DNA of 47,839 nucleotides from NCBI GenBank assembly GCA_947307055.1, contig CAMZHX010000018.1, forward strand, positions 1 through 47,839, written 5' to 3'. This stretch comes from an uncultured Selenomonadales bacterium. GTDB lineage: Bacteria; Bacillota; Negativicutes; Selenomonadales; Selenomonadaceae. This document shows positions 23,049-32,378 of this stretch, in pieces (the stretch's first letter is position 1; every line of letters begins with the position of its first letter). The notes under the pieces are model-generated. The model was not told the origin of the DNA and ran no database searches. It saw nothing but the letters and a program-made list of their open reading frames with translations. Both the position numbers and the translations under genes were made by a program.

Positions 23049-24365
23049 TTGGAAAATAAACCTAAACGAAATTACTTGCCGATTATCCTGCTCGCACTAT
23101 GTTTTTTGGCGTCGGCGATTGCGGGAGCAATGTTCGCCTCGTCGAGCATGTTCAATCCCAAAAATCCCGAAAGAAAAGTCGTCGACGATGATGATTACTC
23201 CTACGAACTGATTAAGGCTAAGGATAAATCGATAGTTTTGATAATGGGCGTCGACATTCGCAAAGATGATGTTGGCCGCTCGGATACCTTGATGATTGCT
23301 ACGATTGACCCGCGCCTCGACCAAGCGACTTTGCTATCAATTCCGCGTGATACTCGCGTCAAAATTCGCGGGCGCGGCTACGATAAGATTAACGCCGCTT
23401 TTGCTTATGGCGGAGTTCGCTTGACTGAATCGACCGTAGAAAATTTTTTAGGCATCGACATTGACCACTACGTTTTGATTAATACCAATAGTTTTGTTAA
23501 AATTATCGACGCGATTGGCGGCGTTGATATTGACGTTGAAAAGCGCATGTTTTACGAAGACCCTTGGGACGATAACGGCGGGCTTGTAATTGATTTATAT
23601 CCCGGCGAACAGCATATGGACGGGAAAACCGCCGTAACTTACGTCCGCTACCGTGATTCGGAAGGCGACATCGGGCGCGTCAAACGTCAGCAAAAATTTA
23701 TGGCGGCTTGTATGGATAAAGTCACTTCGCCCGAAATTATTCCGCGCATTCCCAAAATTGCTCGCGAAGTTATTGACGCCATAGAAACCGATATGTCATT
23801 GCGTCAACTGCTCGAACTCGCCGGAGCACTCAAAGCCGCTCAACAAAACGGTTTGGAAGCTGATATGGTACCTGGCTACCCGCTTTATATTGACGACATT
23901 AGCTATTGGATTCCGGACGTTGAACTTTTGCGCATTTCAGTAGCCGACGCGCTAGGAATTACGGTCGACCCGTACTTGAGGGATCGTTTTGAGCGCGAAG
24001 CCCGCGAATATCACGAGTCTATTCCCTCCGGCGCGAAGGATATTCCCGACGGCGAAGATTATATCGGCAAGCCCATTAGGGAAGGTCGCGAACGTCGCAA
24101 AACTATCGAGGAACGCTCGACTTTGCGCGATAGGCCTGTCGAAGAGCGTCCGCCGACTGAAAAAATAGCTCCTGAATCTGAAATCACTTCCGATAAAAAA
24201 ATTACAGATGATGAACGAAATTTGCCGCTCGATAGAAGAATTACGGAAGAAAATCCCCTAGACAGGAAAATTTCCGATGAACCACGCATTGAAAGCAGAG
24301 AAATTCCAAAAATAGACGAAATTATTGAGCCGACTCGCGACGAGGCTCCGAAAACGAGGTATTAA
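23049..24365 (+). CDS. LytR-CpsA-Psr (LCP) family glycopolymer transferase
   Basis: LCP enzymes attach glycopolymers to peptidoglycan or other acceptors. It has one N-terminal membrane segment (about residues 10-30), then the LCP domain: IMGVDIRKDDVGRSDTLMI, LLSIPRDTRVKI, KINAAFAYGG, and YVRYRDSEGDIGRVKRQQKF. The last 110 residues, rich in Glu, Arg, Pro and Ile (repeated RKISDE, DRRITEE types), form a charged tail outside the family's core. Start is TTG 23049. The next gene begins 3 bp after its stop, so the LCP gene leads an operon of four. Confidence 0.87.
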   Translation: MENKPKRNYLPIILLALCFLASAIAGAMFASSSMFNPKNPERKVVDDDDYSYELIKAKDKSIVLIMGVDIRKDDVGRSDTLMIATIDPRLDQATLLSIPRDTRVKIRGRGYDKINAAFAYGGVRLTESTVENFLGIDIDHYVLINTNSFVKIIDAIGGVDIDVEKRMFYEDPWDDNGGLVIDLYPGEQHMDGKTAVTYVRYRDSEGDIGRVKRQQKFMAACMDKVTSPEIIPRIPKIAREVIDAIETDMSLRQLLELAGALKAAQQNGLEADMVPGYPLYIDDISYWIPDVELLRISVADALGITVDPYLRDRFEREAREYHESIPSGAKDIPDGEDYIGKPIREGRERRKTIEERSTLRDRPVEERPPTEKIAPESEITSDKKITDDERNLPLDRRITEENPLDRKISDEPRIESREIPKIDEIIEPTRDEAPKTRY

Positions 24366-24368
24366 GTA

Positions 24369-24977
24369 ATGATTATTCTAACTGACGAACTTTTTTTAGG
24401 CGACGGCAATCACAAAATTGTTTACGCGCACCCGACCGATAAAAATTTATGCGTTAAGATTTTGCGCACGCCCGACGACCCCGATTTTAAAAAAGAATCG
24501 CGTTACCGCAAGGCTTTAGGCGACCGCGCAGACAAAATGACGCTCCTTACGAAATATTTTGGCGAAGTTGAGACTTCAAAGGGCAAAGGCTATCTTTTTG
24601 AACGCGTTTTGGATTTCGACGGGAAAAATTCCAAAACTATGTTTAATGTCCTTGACGATACGGTTTCTGACCCGAAAATTTTGCCTGATACGGAAAAATT
24701 ATTGCTCGACTTCAAAAAAACTTACTTCGACGAGAAATTTTTGCTTGCGGGCGTCGACCCGGATAATTATTTGGTGCAGAGAACCTCAAAAACTCAACGT
24801 CGCGTCCGAATTATCGACAATATTGGCATTGCAAGTTTTATTCCGCTGCCATATTACTTTGATTATTTCGCAATGAAACGCGCAAAAAAATATTGGCGGC
24901 GATTTGTCGAACAAATGCGCACAGAGTACGGAAACATATTTTCGGAAGATTTTTTGAAAAAATTGGGGGAAATTTAA
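24369..24977 (+). CDS. YrbL-like kinase-fold protein
   Basis: 202 aa. It resembles the YrbL-PhoP_reg family, a kinase-like fold: a glycine-containing GDGNHKIVYAHP, the lysine in NLCVKILRTP, YLFERVL in the hinge position, VDPDNYLVQ as the catalytic-loop counterpart, and VRIIDNIG in the DFG position. Substrate and activity are unknown. It overlaps the next gene by one base (TAATG), and the LCP gene lies 3 bp upstream. Kinase-like folding is by motif resemblance only. Confidence 0.7.
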   Translation: MIILTDELFLGDGNHKIVYAHPTDKNLCVKILRTPDDPDFKKESRYRKALGDRADKMTLLTKYFGEVETSKGKGYLFERVLDFDGKNSKTMFNVLDDTVSDPKILPDTEKLLLDFKKTYFDEKFLLAGVDPDNYLVQRTSKTQRRVRIIDNIGIASFIPLPYYFDYFAMKRAKKYWRRFVEQMRTEYGNIFSEDFLKKLGEI

Positions 24978-25465
24978 TGAATCGAACTGCGCGGACGGTC
25001 ATAAAGTTATTTTTAATCGTGATAACGGCGATTTTATGCACGGCGGCGGCGTATTATCTGTGCTCGAACATAACGGGGCATTCACTCGCAACGGCGTCGG
25101 AAAATATGAATTATTCGCGTTGGTTGGAGAAATTTTTCGTTTTGACGCGGGTGACGGGGCTTTTAAATGGAATTTGTGCGCTGATTTGGTTCATATCGGC
25201 GCGATTTTTATTTAAAATTGACGAATCAGCGGACGCAGGTAAAAGAATTTTTTGGGTAGCATTTTTATGCTTATCGCTGGCAATTTCGGTCGGAATCCCA
25301 CATTTTTATGCGCCAATTCTTGGAATCAAGCTAAACGGAATAATTTTCGGGCTATTTTCTGCGATTTTTACTGGAATAGGCTACTGGTTGCTGACAATTT
25401 TTACAACGCCGCTCGCATTTAAATATACACCGCTTGGAGCGCGATTTTTTGGGAGGAAATTATGA
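24977..25465 (+). CDS. Four-segment membrane protein, unknown
   Basis: Start ATG 24977 follows GGGGG eight bases upstream; an earlier in-frame ATG lies deep within the previous gene. 162 aa with about four hydrophobic segments: VIKLFLIVITAILCTAAAYY, TGLLNGICALIWFISA, IFWVAFLCLSLAISVGI and IIFGLFSAIFTGIGYWLL. A charged loop separates segments two and three. I do not recognise the family. It overlaps both neighbours (TAATG and ATGA), so it is likely made in fixed ratio with the kinase-like and tubulin-like proteins, and could anchor the latter to the membrane. Confidence 0.68.
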   Translation: MNRTARTVIKLFLIVITAILCTAAAYYLCSNITGHSLATASENMNYSRWLEKFFVLTRVTGLLNGICALIWFISARFLFKIDESADAGKRIFWVAFLCLSLAISVGIPHFYAPILGIKLNGIIFGLFSAIFTGIGYWLLTIFTTPLAFKYTPLGARFFGRKL

Positions 25466-26847
25466 GTTTTTATTTTATATCAATCGGCGGAACCGGCGCG
25501 AAGGTTATGGAAAGCTTGATTCATTTATGCATTGCGGGGATTTTGCCCGAAAATGAGCGACTTTTTATTTCCGCGATTGACCCTGACGTCGGAAATGGAA
25601 ATTTGGAAAGAACTTCGACCGCTTTGAATAATTTTTCCGTTTTTCAGCGGCTTTCGACCGGAAATGATACGAATTTATTCAAAAATAAGGTGTCAATCGT
25701 GCGCCCATTTCCTTGGAACCCGACCGGAACTGATAAAACGCTCGACGATCTTATAAATTTTTATCATCATAAGAATTCGCCCGTCGGCAAAATTTACGAG
25801 GCACTTTATAGCAAAAAAGAGCGCGAAACGACTTTAAATGAAGGTTTTCGCGGGCATCCTTCGATTGGAGCGGCTGTTTTGGCTAAAAAATTCGATGACG
25901 GCTCAAAATTGACTGCGCAGATTGAAAAAACTATCGGCGAAGGCGAAAATGTTAAAATTTTCCTTGCCGGTTCGGTATTCGGCGGCACTGGCGCGGCAGG
26001 TTTGCCTACAATCGCCCGCTTGCTCAAAAATAACCTCGCCGATTACGCGGACAGGATTTCTATCGGCGGCGTGCTGATTTTGCCTTATTTTAGCTTCACG
26101 CCGACCGAAAAAAGCGACGAACTCTTTGCGCGGAGCGAAAATTTCCTCCCGAACACTAAAGCCGCCTTAAAATACTATTCCGAACGCGAAAATTTATTCG
26201 ATGCGACATATTTTGTAGGCGATACGACTTTGACGGCGGTAAAAGAATTTTCTGTTGGCTCGGCGAATCAAAGAAATGAAGCGCATATTGTAGAATTATA
26301 TTGCGCATTGGCGGCGGCAGATTTTTATGCGCGACCAATAAAATCACCAAAAATAATCAAATACATCTGCCGGCATGAAAAAAATTCGTTCAAAATAAGC
26401 GATTTCCCATTGTCGAAGGAACTTTTTGTGCAATTTGCGCGGTTCATCTTCGCATACGTCCATTTAATCAAACCCGTGCTGGCAAATTTGGTGTCGGGGA
26501 GCGAAAAAGCTTATAAATATCCCTGGTTCGTGGATTTTTTGGAAGAAGTCGACGTGACCGCGCCCGAAGTCGTGAATTTCAATTTTTATGCTGAATCATT
26601 CGTCGCGTGGCTCGAACAGATAGAAAATTTGGACGGAAGAGAGGTTTTTTTGATAAATCCCGCGCTGTTCGAGGCAAATCCGGCGCGATTGACCGATAAA
26701 AAATTATTTTCCGCGCTCGACGGCAATAAAAGCAAGGTAACATTGCACGAAATCTTTTATCGGCTGAGCGAACCGCAAAAATTTGATTCGACTGTCAAAG
26801 GCTTCGGGAAATTTTTACGGCGATTGTATGATTCATGCGCGGATTAA
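25462..26847 (+). CDS. Tubulin/FtsZ-like GTPase-fold protein
   Basis: 461 aa. It opens MSFYFISIGGTGAKVMESL, a nucleotide-binding-type loop, and a second glycine box SVFGGTGAAGLPTIARLL lies at residues 171-188, resembling the GGGTGSG box of tubulin and FtsZ; AIDPDVGNGN lies between the two. This layout matches the bacterial tubulin-like (Tubulin_2) group, which occurs in poorly characterised operons. The C-terminal half does not resemble FtsZ. No membrane segment. GGGAGG precedes ATG 25462, which overlaps the membrane-protein stop by 4 bp. I infer a nucleotide-dependent switch or polymer linked to the membrane partner; enzymatic activity is not shown by sequence. Confidence 0.68.
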   Translation: MSFYFISIGGTGAKVMESLIHLCIAGILPENERLFISAIDPDVGNGNLERTSTALNNFSVFQRLSTGNDTNLFKNKVSIVRPFPWNPTGTDKTLDDLINFYHHKNSPVGKIYEALYSKKERETTLNEGFRGHPSIGAAVLAKKFDDGSKLTAQIEKTIGEGENVKIFLAGSVFGGTGAAGLPTIARLLKNNLADYADRISIGGVLILPYFSFTPTEKSDELFARSENFLPNTKAALKYYSERENLFDATYFVGDTTLTAVKEFSVGSANQRNEAHIVELYCALAAADFYARPIKSPKIIKYICRHEKNSFKISDFPLSKELFVQFARFIFAYVHLIKPVLANLVSGSEKAYKYPWFVDFLEEVDVTAPEVVNFNFYAESFVAWLEQIENLDGREVFLINPALFEANPARLTDKKLFSALDGNKSKVTLHEIFYRLSEPQKFDSTVKGFGKFLRRLYDSCAD

Positions 26848-26903
26848 AATTATAGCGGCAGATTTTTTTTGCTATCATGAAGAAAATTTTAGGAGGCAAT
26901 TTT

Positions 26904-27710
26904 ATGGATTGGAAGGAAGAATATGAGCTAAAGATTGGCAATTTGACGAATGAAATACAAAAAAAACCTAATAACGCCGATTTTTACTGCCGTCGAGGAT
27001 ACATTTATTCTAGATTATATCAGTTTGAGCTTGCAATTAACGATTATAATAAATCAATCGAAATTAATCCAAATAATTCAACGGCTTATAATCGGCGCGG
27101 CAATGTCTATTTAAATTTAAAACAATATGAAATGGCGGTTCAAGACTACAATACTGCGATAAAACTTAATCCAAGTTTAGATTATATTTATAACAATCGC
27201 GGAAAAGCTTATTTTAACTTGAATTTATATGAATTAGCGATTCAAGACTACAGCAAGTCAATGGAGCTTAATCAGGATAACAAATATTCCTATATCTATC
27301 GCGGCAACGCTTATTTTAAGCTTGAGCAATATGAACGTGCAATTCAGGATTACAACAGCGCGATTTCAGAACTGGAAAAGGATTACAATAATGGAGTTAA
27401 TTTTAATTCGTGGTTTGAAAGGGCTTGCAATGCTCGCGGCAAAGCTTATAATAGCTTAAATTTATACAAATTGGCGATTCAAGACTACACTAAAGCAATT
27501 GAATTGAATCCGAATTATGCAGAGGCGTATTACAATCGAAGTATGGCGCATGCTAGTCTAAATCAATACGTTCAAGTGATTGCGGATTTGAGTAAATATG
27601 TCGTGTTGGCTCCTACAGATGCAAAGGGATATTATTTGCGCGGGAAATATTGCAAAGAATTGGCGCGAGAGGATTTTGATAAGGCAAAAGAACTAGGCTA
27701 TGAAGAATAA
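26904..27710 (+). CDS. Tetratricopeptide-repeat protein
   Basis: 268 aa made almost entirely of TPR units of 34 residues, for example [20 protein letters not shown] and [20 protein letters not shown], with about six to seven repeats and one longer insertion near residue 160. Start ATG 26904 follows AGGAGG. No signal peptide or transmembrane segment, so probably a cytoplasmic scaffold. Codon use is more AT-rich than its neighbours. It lies 56 bp after the tubulin-like gene and may be transcribed with it. Confidence 0.88.
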   Translation: MDWKEEYELKIGNLTNEIQKKPNNADFYCRRGYIYSRLYQFELAINDYNKSIEINPNNSTAYNRRGNVYLNLKQYEMAVQDYNTAIKLNPSLDYIYNNRGKAYFNLNLYELAIQDYSKSMELNQDNKYSYIYRGNAYFKLEQYERAIQDYNSAISELEKDYNNGVNFNSWFERACNARGKAYNSLNLYKLAIQDYTKAIELNPNYAEAYYNRSMAHASLNQYVQVIADLSKYVVLAPTDAKGYYLRGKYCKELAREDFDKAKELGYEE

Positions 27711-27741
27711 AAATATCATGAAAATTTTTGGAGGCGATTTT

Positions 27742-29409
27742 ATGTTGAGCGATGTTGAAATTGCGCAGGCCGCGCAGGTCGAAAAAATAACGGCGGCGGC
27801 TGAAAAACTCGGCTTGAATGAAGACGATTTGGAATTTTACGGGAAGTATAAAGCGAAAATTTCTGCCGACGTTTGGAGCCGCGTCGAAAAAAATCCCGAC
27901 GGCAAATTGATTTTGGTGACGGCGATAACTCCAACTCCCGCTGGTGAGGGCAAAACAACAACTTCAATCGGATTAGCTGACGCCTTTGCGCGGCTCGGCA
28001 AAAAAATTTGCGTGGCGTTGCGTGAGCCGAGTTTAGGGCCTTGCTTTGGGATAAAAGGCGGCGCGGCTGGCGGCGGCTACGCGCAAGTCGTACCTATGGA
28101 AGATATAAATTTGCATTTCACCGGCGATTTTCACGCGATAACGACCGCACATAATCTTTTGGCGGCAGTGGTGGACAATCACCTTCAGCAGGGCAACGAA
28201 CTCAAAATTGATGTGCGGCGCGTCGTCTGGAAAAGAGTTTTGGACTTGAACGACCGCGCCTTGAGAAATGTAATCGTCGGGCTTGGCGGCAAGATTAACG
28301 GTGTGCCTCGCGAAACCGGCTTTGATATAACGGTCGCGTCCGAGATGATGGCAATTTTGTGTCTGGCGAAAGATTTTGCTGACTTAAAAGAGCGGCTCGG
28401 CAAAATTATTGTGGCGTACACGGTCGACGGCGAAATCGTCACGGCGAACGATTTAAAAGTTACTGGCTCGCTTGCTCTGCTCCTCAAAGACGCCATTAAG
28501 CCAAACCTCGTTCAAACTTTGGAGGGAACGCCCGCTTTGATTCACGGCGGACCTTTCGCGAACATAGCGCACGGTTGCAACAGCGTCACGGCAACGAAAT
28601 ACGCGTTGAAACTCGCTGATGTTGTCGTCACAGAAGCGGGATTCGGTGCCGACTTGGGCGCGGAAAAATTTTTGGACATTAAGTGTCGCATGAGCGGCTT
28701 GCGTCCCGACGCGGTTGTTATCGTGGCGACGATTCGGGCGTTGAAAATGCATGGCGGCGTTGATAAAAAAAATCTCGCGGCTCCGAATGTCAAGGCAGTC
28801 GCTCGCGGGCTTGAGAATTTGGAAAAGCATATCGAGAACGTGCAGGGCTTCGGATTGCCGGCGATTGTCGCGCTCAATGACTTTCCGACCGATACCGACG
28901 AAGAAATTCAAGCGGTCGAAAATCTCTGCGCGGCTAAGGGCGTAAGGTTTGCGCGATCGAAAGTTTTTGCAGAAGGCGGCGCGGGCGGCATTGAACTTGC
29001 CAAAGCTGTCGAGGAGAGTTTTGACGACGCGAAAAATTTCAAATTTACTTACGAGGACGACTTGAGCATTGCGGAAAAAATTTTGGCGGTCGCGCAGAAA
29101 ATTTACGGCGCGGACGGCGTAACCTATGCTCCTGCGGCCAAAAAGCAACTCGCAGAGATTGAACAGCGCGGCTTTAGTAAACTCCCAATTTGCATAGCGA
29201 AAACGCAGTATTCATTGTCCGACGACGCGACGAAACTTGGTCGCCCGAAAAATTTCAACGTGACTGTTCGTGAAGTGAAAATTTCTGCGGGCGCAGGATT
29301 CGTAGTGGTATTGGCGGGCAATATTATGACAATGCCCGGATTGCCGAAACGTCCTGCCGCCGAGAAAATCGACATTACGCCCGAAGGAGTTATCAGCGGG
29401 CTTTTTTGA
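27742..29409 (+). CDS. fhs: Formate-tetrahydrofolate ligase
   Basis: ATP-dependent ligation of formate to tetrahydrofolate, feeding one-carbon metabolism; common in anaerobes. Start ATG 27742 ([12 protein letters not shown]) follows GGAGG; an earlier in-frame ATG lies inside the TPR gene. Conserved motifs: [19 protein letters not shown] (nucleotide loop), [20 protein letters not shown], and the C-terminal [16 protein letters not shown]. 555 aa, full length. Confidence 0.97.
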   Translation: MLSDVEIAQAAQVEKITAAAEKLGLNEDDLEFYGKYKAKISADVWSRVEKNPDGKLILVTAITPTPAGEGKTTTSIGLADAFARLGKKICVALREPSLGPCFGIKGGAAGGGYAQVVPMEDINLHFTGDFHAITTAHNLLAAVVDNHLQQGNELKIDVRRVVWKRVLDLNDRALRNVIVGLGGKINGVPRETGFDITVASEMMAILCLAKDFADLKERLGKIIVAYTVDGEIVTANDLKVTGSLALLLKDAIKPNLVQTLEGTPALIHGGPFANIAHGCNSVTATKYALKLADVVVTEAGFGADLGAEKFLDIKCRMSGLRPDAVVIVATIRALKMHGGVDKKNLAAPNVKAVARGLENLEKHIENVQGFGLPAIVALNDFPTDTDEEIQAVENLCAAKGVRFARSKVFAEGGAGGIELAKAVEESFDDAKNFKFTYEDDLSIAEKILAVAQKIYGADGVTYAPAAKKQLAEIEQRGFSKLPICIAKTQYSLSDDATKLGRPKNFNVTVREVKISAGAGFVVVLAGNIMTMPGLPKRPAAEKIDITPEGVISGLF

Positions 29410-29467
29410 GGAATCGAAAACTATTAACTAACCGTCTAGAAATTCAAGTTCGTTGTACCCACAAGAC

Positions 29468-29492
29468 GAAAAAGCCCCGACCGTAGTCGAGA
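29468..29492 (-). terminator. Possible terminator after the NlpC/P60 gene
   Basis: On the minus strand a seven-pair stem (TCTCGAC with GTCGGGG, two G-U pairs) is followed by CTTTTTC. It lies about 120 bp beyond the stop. The rest of 29410-29613 shows nothing recognisable. Confidence 0.45.
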
Positions 29493-29613
29493 CTTTGTTA
29501 ATTTTGATAACAATCTTTTAAGCTCAAAAAATATTGCCCTTCGTTTTGGAAGAGCATATATTTTTTTCGCCAGTAAGTCCACAAGAAATTTTCAAGCCGC
29601 AACTAAAAGTTTT

Positions 29614-30360
29614 CTAATCGCTGACCAATTTTTTCGCGCCGACGAATCGAGGTTTCCAATAATCGTCGGACAAATCGCTTATGATAACGCCGCGACTCGA
29701 CGAGGCATGAAGGAATTTTCCGTTGCCGACGTAAATGCCGCAATGGGAAACGCCGCTGGTATACGTCGAGAAAAATACCAAGTCGCCGGGCGAGAGATGT
29801 TTTATTTCCGCTTTGCGGCCGAGATTATATTGCTCGTCGGCAAGGCGGGGTATGGTGAGCCCATTCATTTTAAAAACGTATTGAACAAGTCCCGAACAAT
29901 CAAAACCGGCAGAAGTCGTCCCGCCGAAGACGTAGGGCACACCGATAAGAGCTTTAGCCGTCGCAGCGAGAGCCGCGCCTTGAGATTTAGTTATAAAAGG
30001 TTTACCGGTAGGCGCGGAGTTGGAAGTAGTTCCGGTATTGACGGCGGGAGTAATTTTAATTTCGGGGAGCGTTCGCCCTTTCTTTTCCTTAGCCTTCTTG
30101 AGTGCGCGCCACGTGACATTTGTTACGACACCGTTGGCAGTAATTTTCTGCGACTTCTGGAAGGCAGTAACGGCCTTTTCAGTCTCGTTGCCGAAGACGC
30201 CGTCAAATTCGGTTATGTCGTAGCCGATAAGGTAAAGTTTTTTTTGCAGGAGCAGAACATCATTTCCCCGCGAATTTTTAGAAAGGGTAGGCGAGGCAAC
30301 CGCCGTGCCGCTCAACATAACAAGTAGCGCGGCGGCCGTCACAAATGATTTAAAATTCAT
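29614..30360 (-). CDS. Secreted NlpC/P60 peptidoglycan hydrolase with PG-binding domain
   Basis: Start ATG 30360 (MNFKSFVTAAALL) follows GGAGG eight bases upstream. Signal peptide, about residues 1-23 (cleavage near VAS). PG_binding_1 domain, about 30-90 (LQKKLYLIGYDITEFDGVFG). A Thr/Pro-rich linker, then the NlpC/P60 domain, about 128-240, with catalytic C155 in FDCSGLV, H206 in SHCGIYVG and a third His at 218. It cleaves peptide cross-links of the wall. It probably has its own promoter and lies upstream of a tandem repeat. Confidence 0.93.
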   Translation of the reverse strand: MNFKSFVTAAALLVMLSGTAVASPTLSKNSRGNDVLLLQKKLYLIGYDITEFDGVFGNETEKAVTAFQKSQKITANGVVTNVTWRALKKAKEKKGRTLPEIKITPAVNTGTTSNSAPTGKPFITKSQGAALAATAKALIGVPYVFGGTTSAGFDCSGLVQYVFKMNGLTIPRLADEQYNLGRKAEIKHLSPGDLVFFSTYTSGVSHCGIYVGNGKFLHASSSRGVIISDLSDDYWKPRFVGAKKLVSD

Positions 30361-30452
30361 CGCATCAGCCTCCAAAATGGATTCAGACAATTAGCGAAAA
30401 TTTCTGCTGCGGCTTGATTATAAAAAAGTCTTCTGTCCGAAATTGTGGATGC

Positions 30453-30496
30453 GAAATGCAATGAGTAATGCGCAATGCGTAATGCGCAATGAAAAG
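30453..30496. repeat. Family B tandem repeat (AATGCGT units)
   Basis: Tandem AATGCGT/AATGCGC-like units end in CAATGAAAAG, like the copy at 33224-33261. Located immediately after the mupG stop, between mupG and the NlpC/P60 gene. Confidence 0.75.
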
Positions 30497-31543
30497 TTAG
30501 ATGAATTTAAACGAAAATTTCTGGCGCGGCTTAATGTAGCCCGTCAAAAAAATTTCCTCCTCCAAAATGTGCGCGGCAATATTAACGCGCTCGTCGGCGG
30601 GCAAAATGTCCTGCACAATATGCACTTCGCCAGCGTACCGCCCAAAGTTGTCGTTATCAACAGTCACATCGCCGAAGCTCCGTTGAATCGGCAACTTTTC
30701 GGGCGGAATCTTGCCGCCAAGTTCTTTGAGATACCTCCTCCCCTCCGCCGCGCGAATCACTGACTTTGCAACGTCCGGACGGCGCGTAAATTTGTGGCTC
30801 AAAAGTTCGGCGGTCGTCAAGTCGTTGCTAAGGAGTTGCGCTTGAAAAATAACTTCGTCGTCTTGAATCGCCGCCAATGATTGAAGTTCTTCGCGAGTGG
30901 GCTGCCCGTCGCCGATGATTATAAAATCGGTGCCCAATGCCGCCAAAAATCTCGCTGATAAATCTGTTGAAAAATTTCTGCAGTCTTCGAGCGTCGGGAG
31001 TCCGTCGCCGAAAGGTTGACGCCTTTTGCCGTCCTTACTCGGAACGAACGCCCCGACTTTTATTCCGAAGTCGCGCAGAATATGATTTTGGTTGTCGTAA
31101 AAATAGCTGTCTAGCCCCGTGCAAGCATGAGGATAAAAATTGTGCAAGCCGGTTATGTTGTCGAAGTTCGCGCCGAGTCCTAGAAGGTCGTTTAAAAAAT
31201 CTTCCGTGACGGTCGAGGCGTTGAGCATAATTTTTCGGGCGCGGCTAATTTCGGCGACTTGCTCCGCGCTGAAGCCGTCGTCTAGTCGCAAAGTTATCCC
31301 GTCGATGTCGTATTGCGAAAAATTTTCGGCGTTAACGTCGATGATAATTTCAAAGCCGTTTAGAGAGGCAGTCGCCAAAATGTCGGCTAAGTCTTCTTGA
31401 AAAGTTTCGGCGTTCGCGGCCTCCGGAATTTGCGCGGAAGTGAAAAGGCGTTTGAAACCCATTTCCGCTGCCGTCTCAATCAGCGAGAGATTTTCTTCGC
31501 TGTCGTAGTCGAGCCCTGCATAAATTGATATACCGTTCTGCAT
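30497..31543 (-). CDS. mupG: 6-phospho-N-acetylmuramidase MupG (DUF871 family)
   Basis: Cleaves MurNAc-6-phosphate-GlcNAc, releasing MurNAc-6-phosphate for murQ. Start ATG 31543 (MQNGISIYAGLDYD) follows AAGGAG eight bases upstream; the earlier in-frame extension is translated repeat. TIM-barrel pattern with ISIYAGL, HNFYPHACTGLD, GDGLPTLEDCR and the C-terminal DVTVDNDNFGRYAGEV. 348 aa, normal for the family. It lies 4 bp after murQ. Together they support recycling of cell-wall sugars. Confidence 0.88.
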   Translation of the reverse strand: MQNGISIYAGLDYDSEENLSLIETAAEMGFKRLFTSAQIPEAANAETFQEDLADILATASLNGFEIIIDVNAENFSQYDIDGITLRLDDGFSAEQVAEISRARKIMLNASTVTEDFLNDLLGLGANFDNITGLHNFYPHACTGLDSYFYDNQNHILRDFGIKVGAFVPSKDGKRRQPFGDGLPTLEDCRNFSTDLSARFLAALGTDFIIIGDGQPTREELQSLAAIQDDEVIFQAQLLSNDLTTAELLSHKFTRRPDVAKSVIRAAEGRRYLKELGGKIPPEKLPIQRSFGDVTVDNDNFGRYAGEVHIVQDILPADERVNIAAHILEEEIFLTGYIKPRQKFSFKFI

Positions 31544-31547
31544 AGAA

Positions 31548-32369
31548 TTATCTCCTTTGTAAGGGAAAAGGGGAAAGGGAAATGGGAAAAGTCTTTTCCC
31601 TACCCTTTTCCCTTCTCCCATCTCCCTTTTCCCTTATTTCATTTATTCGCTTGATTCGGTCGCGAAGTTTGTCGTTAGTCGCCTGAACGCAAACCATTAA
31701 ATTGCCGCGCACTTTGCCGATTTTAATCATAGCGGCAGTCGTCAACATGTTCAGAACCATTTTAGTAGCGGTGCCGGCTTTCATGCGCGTAGAACCCGTA
31801 AGAGCCTCCGCGCCCGTCACAGGAGTTATCGCTATGTCGACGACTTTAGCCAGCGCGGAATTTTCTACGCACGAGACCCCAACAGTTATCGCGCCGAGTT
31901 TCTTAGCAAAGTCGACGCCGCCCAATACGTAAGGCGTCCTGCCCGATGCCGTGATTCCAACCAGAACATCAGCCGCGCAGAAATTTTTAGCAGTCAAATC
32001 ATTTTCGGCGAGTTGGCGATTATCTTCCGCGCCCTCGACAGCTTTAATCAATGCACCCTCGCCGCCCGCGATCAAACCTTGAACCATATCGGGCGAAACT
32101 CCGAAAGTCGGCGGACATTCCGACGCGTCCAAAACTCCGAGCCGACCGGAAGTGCCCGCGCCTATGTAAAACAATCTGCCACCACGAGCAAAACTTTGGG
32201 CGATAACGTCGACGGCTTGCGCCACTTCGGGCAAAACACTTTCGACCGCCGCCGCAATTTTTTTATCCTCGTCGTTTATGAGCTTGACCATTTCGAGCGT
32301 CGAGCACTTATCAATATTGACCGTCGCGGGATTTACTTTTTCGGTCGTCAAGTCAGCAAAATTTTCCAT
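31548..32369 (-). CDS. murQ: N-acetylmuramic acid 6-phosphate etherase, C-terminus replaced by repeat
   Basis: Converts MurNAc-6-phosphate to GlcNAc-6-phosphate and lactate. SIS-domain motifs are intact: [20 protein letters not shown] (catalytic Glu), [16 protein letters not shown] and [13 protein letters not shown]. The family core ends near residue 242 ([16 protein letters not shown]). Full-length MurQ has about 55-60 further residues forming a helical C-terminal domain; here they are absent and the frame runs through a G-rich tandem repeat, giving about 31 low-complexity residues before a stop next to the mupG ribosome site. Activity may be reduced or altered. Same operon as the upstream deacetylase and mupG. 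Confidence 0.87.
   Translation of the reverse strand: MENFADLTTEKVNPATVNIDKCSTLEMVKLINDEDKKIAAAVESVLPEVAQAVDVIAQSFARGGRLFYIGAGTSGRLGVLDASECPPTFGVSPDMVQGLIAGGEGALIKAVEGAEDNRQLAENDLTAKNFCAADVLVGITASGRTPYVLGGVDFAKKLGAITVGVSCVENSALAKVVDIAITPVTGAEALTGSTRMKAGTATKMVLNMLTTAAMIKIGKVRGNLMVCVQATNDKLRDRIKRINEIREKGDGRREKGREKTFPISLSPFPLQRR
31557..31637. repeat. Family A inverted tandem repeat spanning the 3' end of murQ
   Basis: Units of GGGAAA and GGGAAAT type face CCCTTTTCC-type units around a centre near 31590, making a large hairpin-capable block. It overlaps the translated C-terminus of murQ and ends beside the mupG ribosome site. Confidence 0.8.
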
Positions 32370-32378
32370 AGCGTCTCC

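Noticed and set aside
30443..30763. 106-codon plus-strand frame beginning in the family B repeat
   Set aside because: Its start is repeat sequence (translated AATGCG units) and the rest is antisense to mupG.
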